Source: Anaeramoeba flamelloides
Lineage: Eukaryota > Metamonada > Anaeramoebidae
Assembly: GCA_027625915.1 (NCBI GenBank)
Contig: JANTQA010000044.1
Coordinates: forward strand, 186,001-250,000
Length of the DNA: 64,000 nucleotides
Reading direction: 5' to 3'
Within the stretch, counting starts at the first letter, position 1, and the number at the start of each line of letters is the position of its first letter. Shown here in pieces: positions 24,740-36,040 of this stretch. The notes beneath the pieces are model-generated. The model was not told the origin of the DNA and did not search any database. It worked only from the letters and a program-made list of their open reading frames with translations. Made by a program: the position numbers and the translations under genes.

Positions 24740-25390
24740 GATTAGTTCAAGTAGTAATATTTGTTTATTTCATCAATTAAAAATGATCTACGTATTAGTA
24801 AAAAACCCAAAATTTTCAGAAAAAAATCTTCATTTCTCTCCAAATTTAAAGCTTGGGTTATCATTATTCAGACTTCAAAGTTGCATAATGTATTTCTTAA
24901 ATTTAGGTCTAAATCTTAGATTAGTTGTTAAAAAAAATTTTTTTTTTAAAAATTAAATAATTAAATCAACAGATTTTTTTTACTTATTATTTCTGAAATA
25001 TTGGAAATATATTGATTTTACAATTATTTTTATAAAAAGGAAACTAAAATAATAAGTTTTTACGGGTTTTTATTTTGATGATTATTGAGTTAATCTTTGA
25101 AATTAAAAAATTTTAAAATAATTACTTTTGGAAGATTCTATATATGAATTATTAAATACCAGAATACTTTTATTTAGAGTTTCCATTTTTAGATTTGTAA
25201 GGGAATAAAATAAAAACTATTACAAAATGAAAATATTTAATATTGTGATCATTAGTAAAAAATGTAATAATCTGTTGTGTGATAGGATTTAAAATAGATT
25301 TTTTTAGAGCTATTTGAGCTATGAATTACTAATATTATTTACACCCAATTTCAACATACTTTGATTATAGAGAAATACATGGTAATGCTA
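24740..25390 (+). repeat. Dispersed repeat family R4, copy 2
   Basis: The best-preserved landmarks of the family are here: ATTACTTTTGGAAGATTCTA, GAATTATTAAATACCAGAAT, TGTGATCATTAGTAAAAAAT and the ending ATTTACACCCAATTTCAACA. The reverse-strand copy at 59460-59860 matches this one most closely. Confidence 0.6.
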
Positions 25391-26480
25391 ACCTCCAAAA
25401 ATTGAAAAAAATATATTGTTGATAAAATAACCATATTCCAAAAAGTTTAATCTATGTTTCAAAATAATAATTTTATTTCTTGGTTTCTGGAAGACACTTA
25501 CATTAATTAATAGATACAAGAAATCAAAATAAATTGGATATAAATATTCTGTGGGTTTATTCAAGTTGTATATTAAAAATGACATTAGTAAAATGAAGGT
25601 TTAAATTAGAAAATTTTTATTAAATAAATATTGATTATTTTGTTATAATTTTATTTTCTAAAAATTTTCTTCTAAAATGAAAAAAATTGAAAAAATTCTG
25701 AAAAAAATTTAACCAAATTCACCTAAAAAATTAAATTTTACTTCAAAAATCAAGGATTTGGCTTTAAACTCGATTTTAACTGGGATATACTATTGGGTTG
25801 CGAATTGGGTATTGTACTGAAACAAGAAGAAAATAACTACAGATTATATTTTGAAACATTGACTATATGCCTTGGGAACGCATTTCTTTGACCAATACTA
25901 AATAAATTATGTATCTTAAACAAGGTCTTCAACTATCTATAGATTTATAAAATAAATTTACTATTAGGTGGTGAATTGAAAGGGGAAAGGGGGGTTTTGA
26001 TTGATTTTATTTTATAGCATTGATCAAAATTAAAAGGATAATCAATTAAAAGAAGAAATAAATTAACTTCAAAGAATAACCCATTATAGAATAGTCAATT
26101 GAACCCACAATTACAATTATTTTTCTTTTATTATCCTAATCGGGTAGAGTCCTTTTGGAAATCTCAAAAATGTTCAATTTTTTTCAACAAATTTTTAAAT
26201 GATAAATCAATAATAGAAATACCCTTATCAAAAAAATCAATATTTTAAAAACAGTTATTGTTGTTGATCCTTAATTTTGTATTTAATTATTTATTCTTTC
26301 TTTTATCACTTGGTCATAATTTTCATTTTCGGTTTCATTTTCGATTAAGATACCAGATAGGACTTTTTTCATGTATTAAATTTTTTTCTCCAAAGGGAAG
26401 TTTTCATTTTTTTCGAATACTTTAATTGGAAATAGTTCTTATTTATTAAAAGATCCTTTCAATAACTAATTTAAGAATAA

Positions 26481-26482
<2 letters not shown>

Positions 26483-26525
<43 letters not shown>

Positions 26526-26537
26526 ATATATCTATAT
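26483..26537. repeat. (AT)n microsatellite
   Basis: Nearly uninterrupted alternating AT of about 40 bases, continuing as TCTCTATATATCTATATA. Simple sequence in intergenic DNA. Confidence 0.95.
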
Positions 26538-26559
26538 AAACTCTGCTTCAGTCAAAGGG

Positions 26560-26945
26560 TCCAACATTTTTTTCAAATATCAATTATTATATATAATTGA
26601 CTTTTGAAGAACAAATAAGAAATAAATAGTATAATACAAATACAAGAATTTTTGATATATATCTGAAAGAAAACTAATTAATCAATATATTTTCTTAAAA
26701 ATTGAAAAACTCAAATTCTTATTGCCTCCTTTGAGAAAAACAATAATGTTCCTTTTAAACTTCTACTGGCAATTGAATAATCAATATGAAACATTTTTCA
26801 CTTCATTTTCCAACTTTTCTTTTAGAAATCAAGTCTCCAAACGAAGTTTGTTGGTATTTGTGGTCACTATTTGAAAAAGGAAATGGAAAATGTAGTGGAA
26901 AATTTCCACATTTATTAAACTAAGATCAGGATCAAAGATTAAATA
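26560..26945 (+). repeat. Mosaic repeat segment (shared with 28850-29040 and 48075-48290)
   Basis: The first part (AAATATCAATTATT, GAAGAACAAATAAGAAATAA) recurs at 28895-28990. The second part (CTATTTGAAAAAGGAAAT with adjoining sequence) recurs at 48075-48290. Order differs between sites, which points to rearranged old repeats. No coding. Confidence 0.5.
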
Positions 26946-27310
26946 AAATTGCAATAGAAATCAATATGATTTCTCAACAATCATTTACATGGTTTCAATA
27001 ACCTTAGAATAACACATTTTTACCAAGTGACTATTGATCTTGCAAGAAAAAAAAAAATTTGCAACTGAATGAGGTTTTAAAAAAAAAATCGAAAAAAAAA
27101 AATAAAAATGTGTAGAAATGTGAAAAAATGATTTCAATTTTGAAAATTTCAGAAATAAAATTTTCTTCTAATATCTATGTAAACATTTTATACACATGTA
27201 TTATACCCCTACAACTGGGCCCCTTTGATTGAAAATAGTTTATATATAACAAAATCGGTGTGTTTTTTGGAACCTTTCTTCTTGTTTTGTTAACTTTACT
27301 CAATTTTTGA

Positions 27311-27509
27311 GACAGTCTTTTCTACAAATAAGTAACAAACTTACAACGAAAATTTAAGACAAAAAAAAACTCAAATTATAACACATTATTTGGAATTTAT
27401 TATATACAAATTATTTTACTTGAATTTAAATTATGTGCCTCAAATTTGAGATTTTTCCTGTACCTTAAATTTTGTTGATGGTTGTGTCTTAAAAATAGAA
27501 CAGGCTGTA
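27311..27509. mobile_element. MITE-like palindromic element, copy 2 (degenerate)
   Basis: Starts ACAGTC, contains AAATTTAAGACAAAAAAAAA and TCAAATTATAACACA, then the mirrored CTCAAATTTGAGATTTTTCC and TACCTTAAATTTTGTTGA, and ends near CAGGCTGTA. Same family as 48834-49034 but with many changes, so older. Confidence 0.6.
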
Positions 27510-28589
27510 TAAAGATCTTGATTTAAATTCGAAAATCATAAAAAAAAAAAAAAAAAAAAAACAAGATACATCAGCACAATTCCAAGTATGATCGAGTGTT
27601 ATCTGTTTGTTTGATTATTCTGAGATCAAACTGAACTTATTTCAATTGACGAAAGTTTTAGATACCACGAAATACATTTAAAGTAGTACTATTTAAAATT
27701 AATAATTGATATTTTTTTATTTCAAGTTCTCAAATATTTAACATATTATTTGATGTAAAAACCCAAAAATATTCACATACACAAATTAAAAATGATATTT
27801 TTGGAATTATTATTAAGCTTCCTTCTTGGACTTTGAGATGAAATTTTGATTAGTTTATTTAACACAAAAGGAAAAAATAAATTCTGAAAATTAAAGTTAG
27901 ACAAAACTACACATTGAATGTTACATATCCATCTTTGATAAATTCTTATTTCAAAGTTATGATAATTTTATGTGATTAAGAAAATATAGCTATTAAACTC
28001 ATTAAGATTTGAATACAAGTTTTCCAAAACTGCCGACTTTTAAAAAAATCACATATTTTTGGGGTATTTTTTATTGAAATAAGTTACAATGAATTAACTT
28101 TAGATTGAACAGCAAGGAAAATAAAAGAATAAATGTTAAAACAATTTGCAGAAAAAATGGTCAAAATATTTTAAAGCTCAAATATGAAAAAAATAAAATC
28201 ATAAAAAATATTCCAAAATCATAAAACACAACTAATTTTTCGATTTAATAAATCTGATTTTCAATTTAATAAACGATATCTTTTGAAAAAAAAATTTGAT
28301 TTTAAAATTGAGGTATATTATTCTTTTTAGATTATTAACAAAAATGTTAAAAATTATCTCTCCACTATGCCAATTAAAAATTTTAGAAATTTTAGAATTA
28401 AAAATGAAAAAAAATATTACTGATATTTTTCATTTTTTTTTCAATCCCGATTAATATCTAATTCAGTTGTAAACCTTTTTTAAAATTGGTGTGTATATAA
28501 ATGTTTTTTAGATAAGTGTATTTTAAAAATACAAAATTACGAGATTTTATTTTGTAAAAAATTTTCGCAGTTGTAATTTTCAAAATAAG

Positions 28590-29040
28590 AAGAGAATCTA
28601 AAAAGTGTTCACCAAAAAATATTTGTTTTTCATTTTGCTTGAAAGAATAACTTACTCTTAATTGCAAAATAAAAAGATCAAAATCTTCATTCAGCTTTCC
28701 CAAAATAATCCTTACAAGAATCAAAAAAAGTATCGAAGTCTCCTTTTCTAAAAGGAAAATCAATAATTTAAAATTGTAAATTTACTTGATTTAATAACTA
28801 AAATTTTAGAAACTGAAGGAAAATTTTGTTCAATTTATTTTGTATTAAATATTAATAAACTAAGTTTCTGTCAAACTTGTCCTATATTTTTTCTAAATAT
28901 CAATTATTTTTTATAATTAACCTTTAAAGAACAAATAAGAAATAAGTAAAATAATACACAAACTAGAATAAAGTTGATATTCTGTATCGAGTAAAACTAA
29001 TAAATCAATATTGTTTCCAAAAAATTCCTAATTATGAGTC
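28590..29040 (+). repeat. Mosaic repeat segment (shared with 48340-48480 and 26560-26710)
   Basis: AAAAAGATCAAAATCTTCAT followed by TCAGCTTTCC recurs at about 48357-48385, and TATCAATTATTTTTTATAAT with the following 150 bases recurs at 26575-26710. It includes the chance frame 28458-28763. Unclassified. Confidence 0.5.
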
Positions 29041-29686
29041 AATTCAATCTTAGTTAACCTTTTAAAGTGGTGAGTGTTCCTTCAGTGCACCTTCTTTTCA
29101 TGATCATGCTCGATTTATTTTTGTTTTTTGGTATTTCGTTTTGAAGAAATTTTAAAAGTTTGGTAGACAAGAAAATATCAAATTTGGTTCTTAAAGAACT
29201 GATTGTAACCAGTTTCAACTTTATCTCTCTTTAAGTCATGAATGGTGTCTTTTCAGTTTCCAAATTAGAAAAAAGTTTTTTTCAACTTTTTTAAGAGATT
29301 TTTTTACTTTAAAGTTTGTTTCTTTTGTGTTAATTTTTTTACTTGAAAAAAGCCTTAATTATTAATTTTAAAATCGATTTTTTTTTTAACTTTTAGGAAA
29401 AAGAACAAAAAAAAAAACTTTTTCTTAAAGATAAATTCGCAATCTTTTTCTTCTTTGCGATTCTACCCTTTAATTCTATCTAAAAATGTGAACTCCAAAA
29501 AAGACTTGTATTTTTGAAAACGAAAAATTAGTTCCTTTTTTTGTTAACCTTTTTCCAAATATTTAGAAAAAGGGTGAAAAACGAAAAAAAAAAACGGTTG
29601 AATTTGCGATTTAAGAGTGTTCCAAATTGAATTTTTGGGCAAAGGTTACAAAAATCATTTTTTTTTTGTTCCCAACTGAAAAATTT

Positions 29687-32452
29687 ATGTTTATTCTACC
29701 ACGTCGTATACATAAATCTTCGATCACATACAACCCGTTTCTTGGGGTTGATCAAAAAAAGTTTGTGTCTAAAGGATCTGAAACAAAGCGGGCACTCTAC
29801 TTTATGAGGGAGATCTTACAAAAACCAAGCTTAACGATCAAAGATGCATTTTCAGCTGACTGCATCCAATTGCTGAATTTAATTAACGTTCTGTGTCCCA
29901 CAAAGATCAATTCTGTTTACAAGACAGGTAACAAAAGGAAAATGCAAGATCACAATTTAAAGGAATACTTGGGTGTCTTGAAATCTTTAAAATATTCCAC
30001 TTATGACTTCCCCAAAGCACAATTTTTAGAGTCAAATCCTGGGGCACAAAAGCAAATGGCATTAACTGTCTTACACTTAAAGTTACAATATACAAAAAAA
30101 GGTATCAAATATCGAAATAAGAACGAGACGCTCACATACTATATTAACAATTATTCTGTCCCTTCGAAAAAAAAAAAAATTATTGGAATCAATCCCTTTT
30201 TTACAACAAAGCCAATAATAAATACCATCAGTCTAACAAGGTCGTGCAGGACGAAGAATATTTTTTATTCGAATCAAAAAGAGAAGGAAATATTTTTAAA
30301 AAAAAGAGCTGTCCAACTGGGTGAAAAATTATCAAACCCTTTAAGTTCAGAATCAGATTCTGAGCATGAAGAACAAGAACAACAGGGAAACGAGAACCAG
30401 AACCAGAACCAGAACCAGAATAAAAATAAAAAAGAGAATAAGAATGAGGAAAAGAAAAAGAAAAAAAAAATGAAAAACCTGAACAAAAATGAGAATGCAG
30501 AGAATGGATCAACACACGAGGAACCAACAGACAGATCTGATAACTTTGAATTTCTTAGTTCTAGTTCTGAAAATGAAGATTATATTAATTCCAATTTTTC
30601 TTCTTTTCAAGAAAATACAGACTCTAGTTCACAAACTTCTGACGAAATTCGTCCTTGGGAAACTTCGTCTTCAAAGAAATATTCTGGGAAGAACAAAAAA
30701 AAAAACAAAAAAACTTTTCAATTTTCTGGAGATTATTTTGGCTTTCCTTCTTCAGATTTCAGTACGGGTGACACTTCAGACGACACGGCTGATTCCTATT
30801 CTGACTGTAATTCAAATGACAAATTGAAATCAAAATCAAAATCAAAATCAAAATCAAAATCTCAATCAAAATCAAAGTCGAGACAACAAAATTCAAACCC
30901 AAACAACAAAAGGAAAAAACACTATGATACAAAAATTCGAACCAAAAAGCCACCAAAAACAAATAGTAGAAATCAAAGAGATCAAAAACAAAAGAAATTA
31001 GAAAATAATAGGAATAGGGATAGCAATAGCAATAGCAATGCCAATGGCAATAGAAATAGAAATAGAACTAGAAATGGGAATCGTAATGGAAATAGAGATA
31101 AAAATCAAAAGAACAGAAGAAAAAGCAAGGGTCGGAATCAGGTTACAATTAACCCTAAACAAGAAAAGAAAAACAAACTCCAAATTAGACAAATTTTAGA
31201 TAGGTCGGCAATAACTCCATTGCCACACCTCTCGACTGTATTTGGAGAATATAGCACTGGTGGCACTAATGATCAAACAAAATTCGAACTGGATAAAAAC
31301 GAATCGGCATATGCTGCAATCCCATTACCAATTAACTCCTCAAATATTTATATTAGGAAGGAACTGAATGAATTGTTTAAAGGGGAAAGAAAAACAAAAG
31401 GCAGCAATGGCAGGAAAAAAAAGCTAAACGAGAAGGTATACCTTAAGAACCCGAAAACAAGGTCTTATCTACATTTAATACACCACGCCCTGAACACCAT
31501 CAACAAATGGGACAATAGCGACCGTGAAGCATCGCAGTCATATTCTAAAAAATATGGGTTTGGCCATTTCCAATCCATTTGCTATGCCGGGTATAAAGAA
31601 GCTGTGGCATTGTGCAAATACGGGAAGGCAGTATTTTCAACGATCATTTTACCGAAAACTGGCAAGCACCCCTCCCCGGGTACCTTGGAATTAAACGAGA
31701 AAAAAATCATTCTTTCTTATAATCATGGCAATAGCGCCATTCTATCAGACAATTACACCGAACGGGGCTTCAAATTTTCGATCAATAAACATGATCTATG
31801 CAAGATTTCGATAAAGTCTTTGCTGTCTACAAGCCCTGAATTTGTATTACAGTTTGAAAACGAGGGAAAGTCGATTTGCGCCTTAATAACAACCCTCTAT
31901 TTTTTCCATGTCTTCTTTAAATCCAGCTTAAATAAAAATACAAAAAAACAAGGCATTGGGTATAACCCGCTAAGAAAGAACGAAATAAACGTTGTCAAAC
32001 TTGTAGACACAGTTATACCACCATTGCAATCGCCCGATGGGAAATTCACAAAACTCTTAACAAACACTCTTCTTGAAAATTTGAATAGAGGCGCCTCAAT
32101 TATAATGAAAAAATATTATAATCAAGGCGGAGTAAACTTTTTAATAACCATCGTGACGAGATCTCAATACCCGCTGACATCAGGCTTTCTGAAAATACGC
32201 CCTAATTTTATTACAATCGGAATGAAAAATTCAGTTGTTCAGGAAATACCCTTCAAGGCAAGACCGAAGATTTTAAAAAATCGCACAAACAATGCCTTGT
32301 TTAGACTCGATTGGGCAGTTAGGGATTCATGCTCGACAAAAATCAGTAGGCCCTCAATCACAATATTATGCACTTCAGTTACAGAACGTAGCTTGATCAC
32401 AAAGACTTTAACTTATTTTTCTAATCAATATAAATCAAAAAATAATTTCTAA
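29687..32452 (+). CDS. Calponin-homology domain protein with long disordered linker and conserved-looking C-terminal module
   Basis: Intronless, 921 residues from the ATG at 29687; the frame is open for 20 codons upstream but only from TTG. Residues ~33-137 fit a single CH domain (ETKRALYFMREIL, FSADCIQLLNLINVLCP, NLKEYLGVLKSL, YDFPKAQFLES, QMALTVLHLKLQY). CH domains bind actin or act in signalling; a lone CH need not bind actin. Residues ~225-510 are disordered, with Asn-Gln, Lys, Ser-Asp, Lys-Ser and Asn-Arg runs. Residues ~585-921 are compact again, with two beta-rich stretches, ~660-746 (GTLELNEKKIILSY, EFVLQFENEGKSI) and ~828-916 (SGFLKIRPNFITIGM, SITILCTSV), that recall PH/GRAM-like folds; that is suspicion only. 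Base composition is richer in GC at both folded ends than in the linker. Function likely cytoskeletal, inferred from the CH domain. Confidence 0.75.
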   Translation: MFILPRRIHKSSITYNPFLGVDQKKFVSKGSETKRALYFMREILQKPSLTIKDAFSADCIQLLNLINVLCPTKINSVYKTGNKRKMQDHNLKEYLGVLKSLKYSTYDFPKAQFLESNPGAQKQMALTVLHLKLQYTKKGIKYRNKNETLTYYINNYSVPSKKKKIIGINPFFTTKPIINTISLTRSCRTKNIFYSNQKEKEIFLKKRAVQLGEKLSNPLSSESDSEHEEQEQQGNENQNQNQNQNKNKKENKNEEKKKKKKMKNLNKNENAENGSTHEEPTDRSDNFEFLSSSSENEDYINSNFSSFQENTDSSSQTSDEIRPWETSSSKKYSGKNKKKNKKTFQFSGDYFGFPSSDFSTGDTSDDTADSYSDCNSNDKLKSKSKSKSKSKSQSKSKSRQQNSNPNNKRKKHYDTKIRTKKPPKTNSRNQRDQKQKKLENNRNRDSNSNSNANGNRNRNRTRNGNRNGNRDKNQKNRRKSKGRNQVTINPKQEKKNKLQIRQILDRSAITPLPHLSTVFGEYSTGGTNDQTKFELDKNESAYAAIPLPINSSNIYIRKELNELFKGERKTKGSNGRKKKLNEKVYLKNPKTRSYLHLIHHALNTINKWDNSDREASQSYSKKYGFGHFQSICYAGYKEAVALCKYGKAVFSTIILPKTGKHPSPGTLELNEKKIILSYNHGNSAILSDNYTERGFKFSINKHDLCKISIKSLLSTSPEFVLQFENEGKSICALITTLYFFHVFFKSSLNKNTKKQGIGYNPLRKNEINVVKLVDTVIPPLQSPDGKFTKLLTNTLLENLNRGASIIMKKYYNQGGVNFLITIVTRSQYPLTSGFLKIRPNFITIGMKNSVVQEIPFKARPKILKNRTNNALFRLDWAVRDSCSTKISRPSITILCTSVTERSLITKTLTYFSNQYKSKNNF

Positions 32453-32480
32453 TTATTTCAAACCAAAAAATTATAATACA

Positions 32481-33121
32481 TACATATATATATATATATA
32501 TATATGTCAATACAATGAAATTTAAAAAAAAAGGAATAAGATTCTATTTGTGATTATTATTATCTTATTTATATGTTATTTCTTTTTGAAAATTTTTATT
32601 ATTTTTATCAATTTTCATCTTTTTTTGTTAATTACTTTTTTTATTTAACTAATTTTTTTGTTTTTTTATTTAACTTAAGAATTTTTGATTTTTTGATACT
32701 CACAAATTAAATTAATTTTTTATTTTTTATTTTAAAATGAATAAACTCGTCCAAAAAAAAAAAATATTTTCTCAAAAAAAAAAAAAATCTTATAACAGAA
32801 GGTATATTATTCCAATCTTTGAAATTTTAAATTTTGAGAACCTTACTGGAAAATAATTATTTGAGTGTATTAGATATTGAAACTTTGAAAACATAAAATC
32901 ACTAATTTATTTTTGAAAAGAATAAAAATAGATAATAATTAGTTATTGAAAAATTCAATTTTATTTTTATTTTATTATTTGAATGGGTGGTGTTAATTCC
33001 TCTTATTTGATGTTGGTTTTTTTAAATTCAAAAAAAGAGAGAAGAATCTATGATTTGACTATATTCTTTCAAATTAAGGAAAATTTAATAGCTAGAAGAG
33101 GAAATTGATTTTCCAATTAAA

Positions 33122-33156
<35 letters not shown>

Positions 33157-33683
33157 CCAAAAATCCAAAAAATTTTAACACCAAAAAACAAAAATAGGCA
33201 AAAAAAAACTAATTTATTGTATTTTTCCAAACTTAATACAAAACCATACTTAAGTTACCCAGTATTAATGTTTTAATGAGTAATTGTTTTAATACAATAA
33301 AAAGAAAAAAAATATAAAACTCAAAAATAAAAATCTATATGAGTCCGAAATAATGAAACTGGCCGAACAAAAAATGTATTGGTTAATTTGTTGAAATTTT
33401 ACTAACAATTATAGATTGACCAAATGTTAAGATACCATTGACCAATTGTATGTATTTTTCAATTTAACTAACTCAACACTAACCTTCTATTAACCATTGA
33501 AAAAAAAATTCCAGATCAAACCAAACAGATTACTTAACTACAAAAAAGGGAATGGAAACAAAAAAAAAGACAAAAAATGAAAATAGTTTGAAATATCAAA
33601 ATTATTTCCAAATTGAATGTAAAGTACAATGGTGTTATTCTTACCACTATTTAATCTGTTTCCTAAATTTTGAGAATTAGGTT

Positions 33684-33716
<33 letters not shown>
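32481..33716. repeat. Cluster of three (AT)n microsatellites
   Basis: Alternating AT tracts at about 32481-32506, 33126-33152 and 33690-33716, separated by ordinary AT-rich sequence. Simple repeats with no inferred role. Confidence 0.9.
32995..33115. repeat. Hairpin-array repeat R1, partial copy 2
   Basis: The sequence AATCTATGATTTGACTATAT, TCTTTCAAATTAAGG and AATAGCTAGAAGAGGAAATT matches the second half of the copy at 19885-20265, which reads 'ACAGCTATAAGAGGAAATTA' at the same place. Only one hairpin unit is left. Confidence 0.55.
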
Positions 33717-33722
<6 letters not shown>

Positions 33723-34608
33723 CATACATATATATTCAAACACTCAACGTTTAAACAACACATTTTTAATATGAAAATAAGTTATTGGATTATAATTTTT
33801 ATTACTTTTTTATTTTAGAATTATTAGTTTGAATTCTTATTATTTTATTGAAAATATTTACAAAATAAAAAAAATAATATAAAAGATTATTAATAAGTTT
33901 AATCATTGGGTTATTATTAACTTTTTTAAAGAAATATTCTAAGAAAGAATTGTTAATTATCGATTCAAAATATACTAATTAAAAATTATTTCTTTTGGGT
34001 AAGGATTGGACTTTCCAGGTTTTAAATAAATATTTTGGGAAAAATTTTAAATTTAACAATTTAGTTGTTTTGCTTTGATTTTTTTGGTTCAAACAAAATA
34101 AAAAATTGATTCGAAATCTTCTTTAAATCAAAAATTATGTTTTTTAAAGGGTAAAAGAATTATAGTTATTTTTTAAAAATTAAGTAGATTTTTATACTCA
34201 ATTATTCCACAACTTATTGGATTGATTGTTAAGTGAATTTTTAAACACTTCCTTGACATACATTAAGATTTCAATCTTCTTTCAAAGAAAATAATTATTT
34301 TTGTAATAATTCAGAAATATGTTGAATTTTGAACTTTTCAAAAAAGAGAAAAAAGAGATTAAACTTTTAAAAAAAAAATAATTCATTTGGGAAAATATTT
34401 TTAAAAGTAAGTTAGATTCTTTTTAATACTTGAGAATTTTTCTTTATTTTGGTTTTCAATATAAACCAAATTTCATAATAAATGGCCCACCTTACATTTG
34501 AATAATGAATTGCTTTTGTATCGTTTTGTAGTTTTTCCTCTCACAATAAAAAGTTTGCAAATAAATCATTTTTTCTCTTTTTTATTTTTTCAAAAGTGTG
34601 TTGTTAAA

Positions 34609-34780
34609 ATGGAAAATGAAAATGAAAAAATAAAAAAGAAGTAACAGATGAATTAATGAAACAATTGGTTTCAAATTTGAAAAAAAGATTAGATTTAGTT
34701 ATTCAAATGGAAGGAGAATTGATAAATGGGTTTTTTTACTTATTTAAATTGTCTATTTTTCATGTAATGCTTCTTTCAAA
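34609..34780 (+). pseudogene. Possible tiny coding segment with one frame break
   Basis: An ATG at 34609 gives MENENEKIKKK then a stop. Shifting by one base in the A-run near 34632-34637 continues as EVTDELMKQLVSNLKKRLD and LVIQMEGELING before the frame reaches a stop at about 34780. The second stretch has amphipathic, coiled-coil-like spacing and codon use unlike surrounding DNA. It may be a real small gene with a homopolymer-length error, a gene with an unrecognised intron, or a relic. Family unknown. A GT at 34730-34731 could be a donor. Confidence 0.25.
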
Positions 34781-36040
34781 ATAAATAGCCCAATTTTTTT
34801 TAACAGTTTTTTTATTTTTTCTTTCTTTGATTTTTCGACAAAAAATAAATATATCTTGAGTATAGTATTGAATATTAAAATCTAAAATTTTATATTATAA
34901 TAGATAACTTCAATTATTAAACATATTTTTATTTAAAATTTGATTTTTAATGGGCCAATTATTATGAAAGATAGTTTATAGTAATTTTTTTTTTCAATTT
35001 CCTATTTAATATACTACAAGATTTTACTAATTAACTTGTATATACAGGTTTATCTCTAAGAATTAAATAAAATTGTTAACCAAGTCCAGAACAACCAGAT
35101 CTTTCAGTTTGAGAGAAAAAAAAATAAAAAAAGAGACTAATATTTTCTGAAAAACTATTTTTGTTAATCATCTCCTTTTTGTGCAAAAATGATTTCATAA
35201 TATTTAAAGTGATTTTGAACAAAAGGAAATAAAAAAAACTCCTTTTATTTTCTTTTTCTACTTTCACCAAATGCCTTCTTATTATCACTTGGGTGGCTTA
35301 ATTGGTGTACTATATTTTTTTATTTGGGTCATTTTTTACTCCTTATGAAATAAACAAGAATCCTAAATGAAATTATATTTCAAAAATCGAAAATAAAGTT
35401 ATTCTACTGAAAATCTATTTAAAAGAAAATTATACAACAACATGCGTCTGATCAAATTATTTGAAAATCAGTTTTATTTCAAACACTTTTAATAATGAGA
35501 GAGAATTAGATCTCTCAAAATATCAATTCAAATTTGTTGTATCAAGATCTTTTGTTTTTTCATTCAAAAAGAAGAAAAAATATTGCAGGTGAATTGGAAT
35601 AAAAATTGTTTGTTTATAACTTTTAGAATAAAACTGGTAATGCTATCAAAATATGTTTCTTTTTGAAATATTGGATTGTTAATATTCTGCACAATCCTTT
35701 TTTTTGTACCTTTCGGATTTTTTTTGTACCTGACTTTAATTTTTTTGAGCTTTATTTCATCGATCCAAGTCTATTAAATTGTATTAGTATTGTATTGCAA
35801 AAGTAAGAATTAGTGCGATTTATTTGTCTTATTTCCATAGTTGGCCATATTAACTCTATTGTTTTTTCAGCTGATGACAGTTTAAGCAAATTATTCCAAA
35901 ATTTAATCGAAAAAATTTAAAAATTATTTTCAAAAATTTTTAACAGTTAGTTTTCCAAAGAATTAATTTCAATTTTCTCAAAGGAAAAAAAAAACATTTT
36001 CTTAATTTTTTCAAAATACAAAATTGTACTCAAATCCCAA

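Larger units (their letters stand above)
23561..29686. other. 6.1-kb divergent intergenic region
   Basis: Lies between the start of the minus-strand receptor gene and the plus-strand CH-domain gene, so it must hold both promoters, though no motif can be assigned. It contains repeat R4 copy 2, an (AT)n tract, an old palindromic element and two mosaic repeat segments. A 101-codon frame at 28458-28763 overlaps repeat sequence shared with 48340-48480 and is not accepted as a gene. Confidence 0.55.
32453..36040. other. Intergenic region between the CH and ankyrin genes
   Basis: Head-to-tail spacing of 3.6 kb. Contains three AT microsatellites (32481-32506, 33126-33152, 33690-33716), one partial hairpin-array repeat (32995-33115) and one coding-like segment (34609-34780). 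The frame 35288-35076 (minus) has little coding character. Nothing else supportable. Confidence 0.55.

Noticed and set aside
28458-28763. 101-codon minus-strand frame
   Set aside because: Overlaps repeat sequence shared with 48340-48480, has a chance-like Phe/Leu/Lys composition and no domain or splice context.
29627-29686. Upstream extension of the CH gene to a TTG at 29627
   Set aside because: No ATG in the extension, which is Phe/Ile-rich like non-coding DNA; the first ATG is at 29687.
30228-31192. Minus-strand frames opposite the CH-protein linker
   Set aside because: By-products of Lys-Ser, Asn-Arg and Asn-Gln codon repeats on the plus strand; low-complexity Ser/Ile/Phe peptides only.
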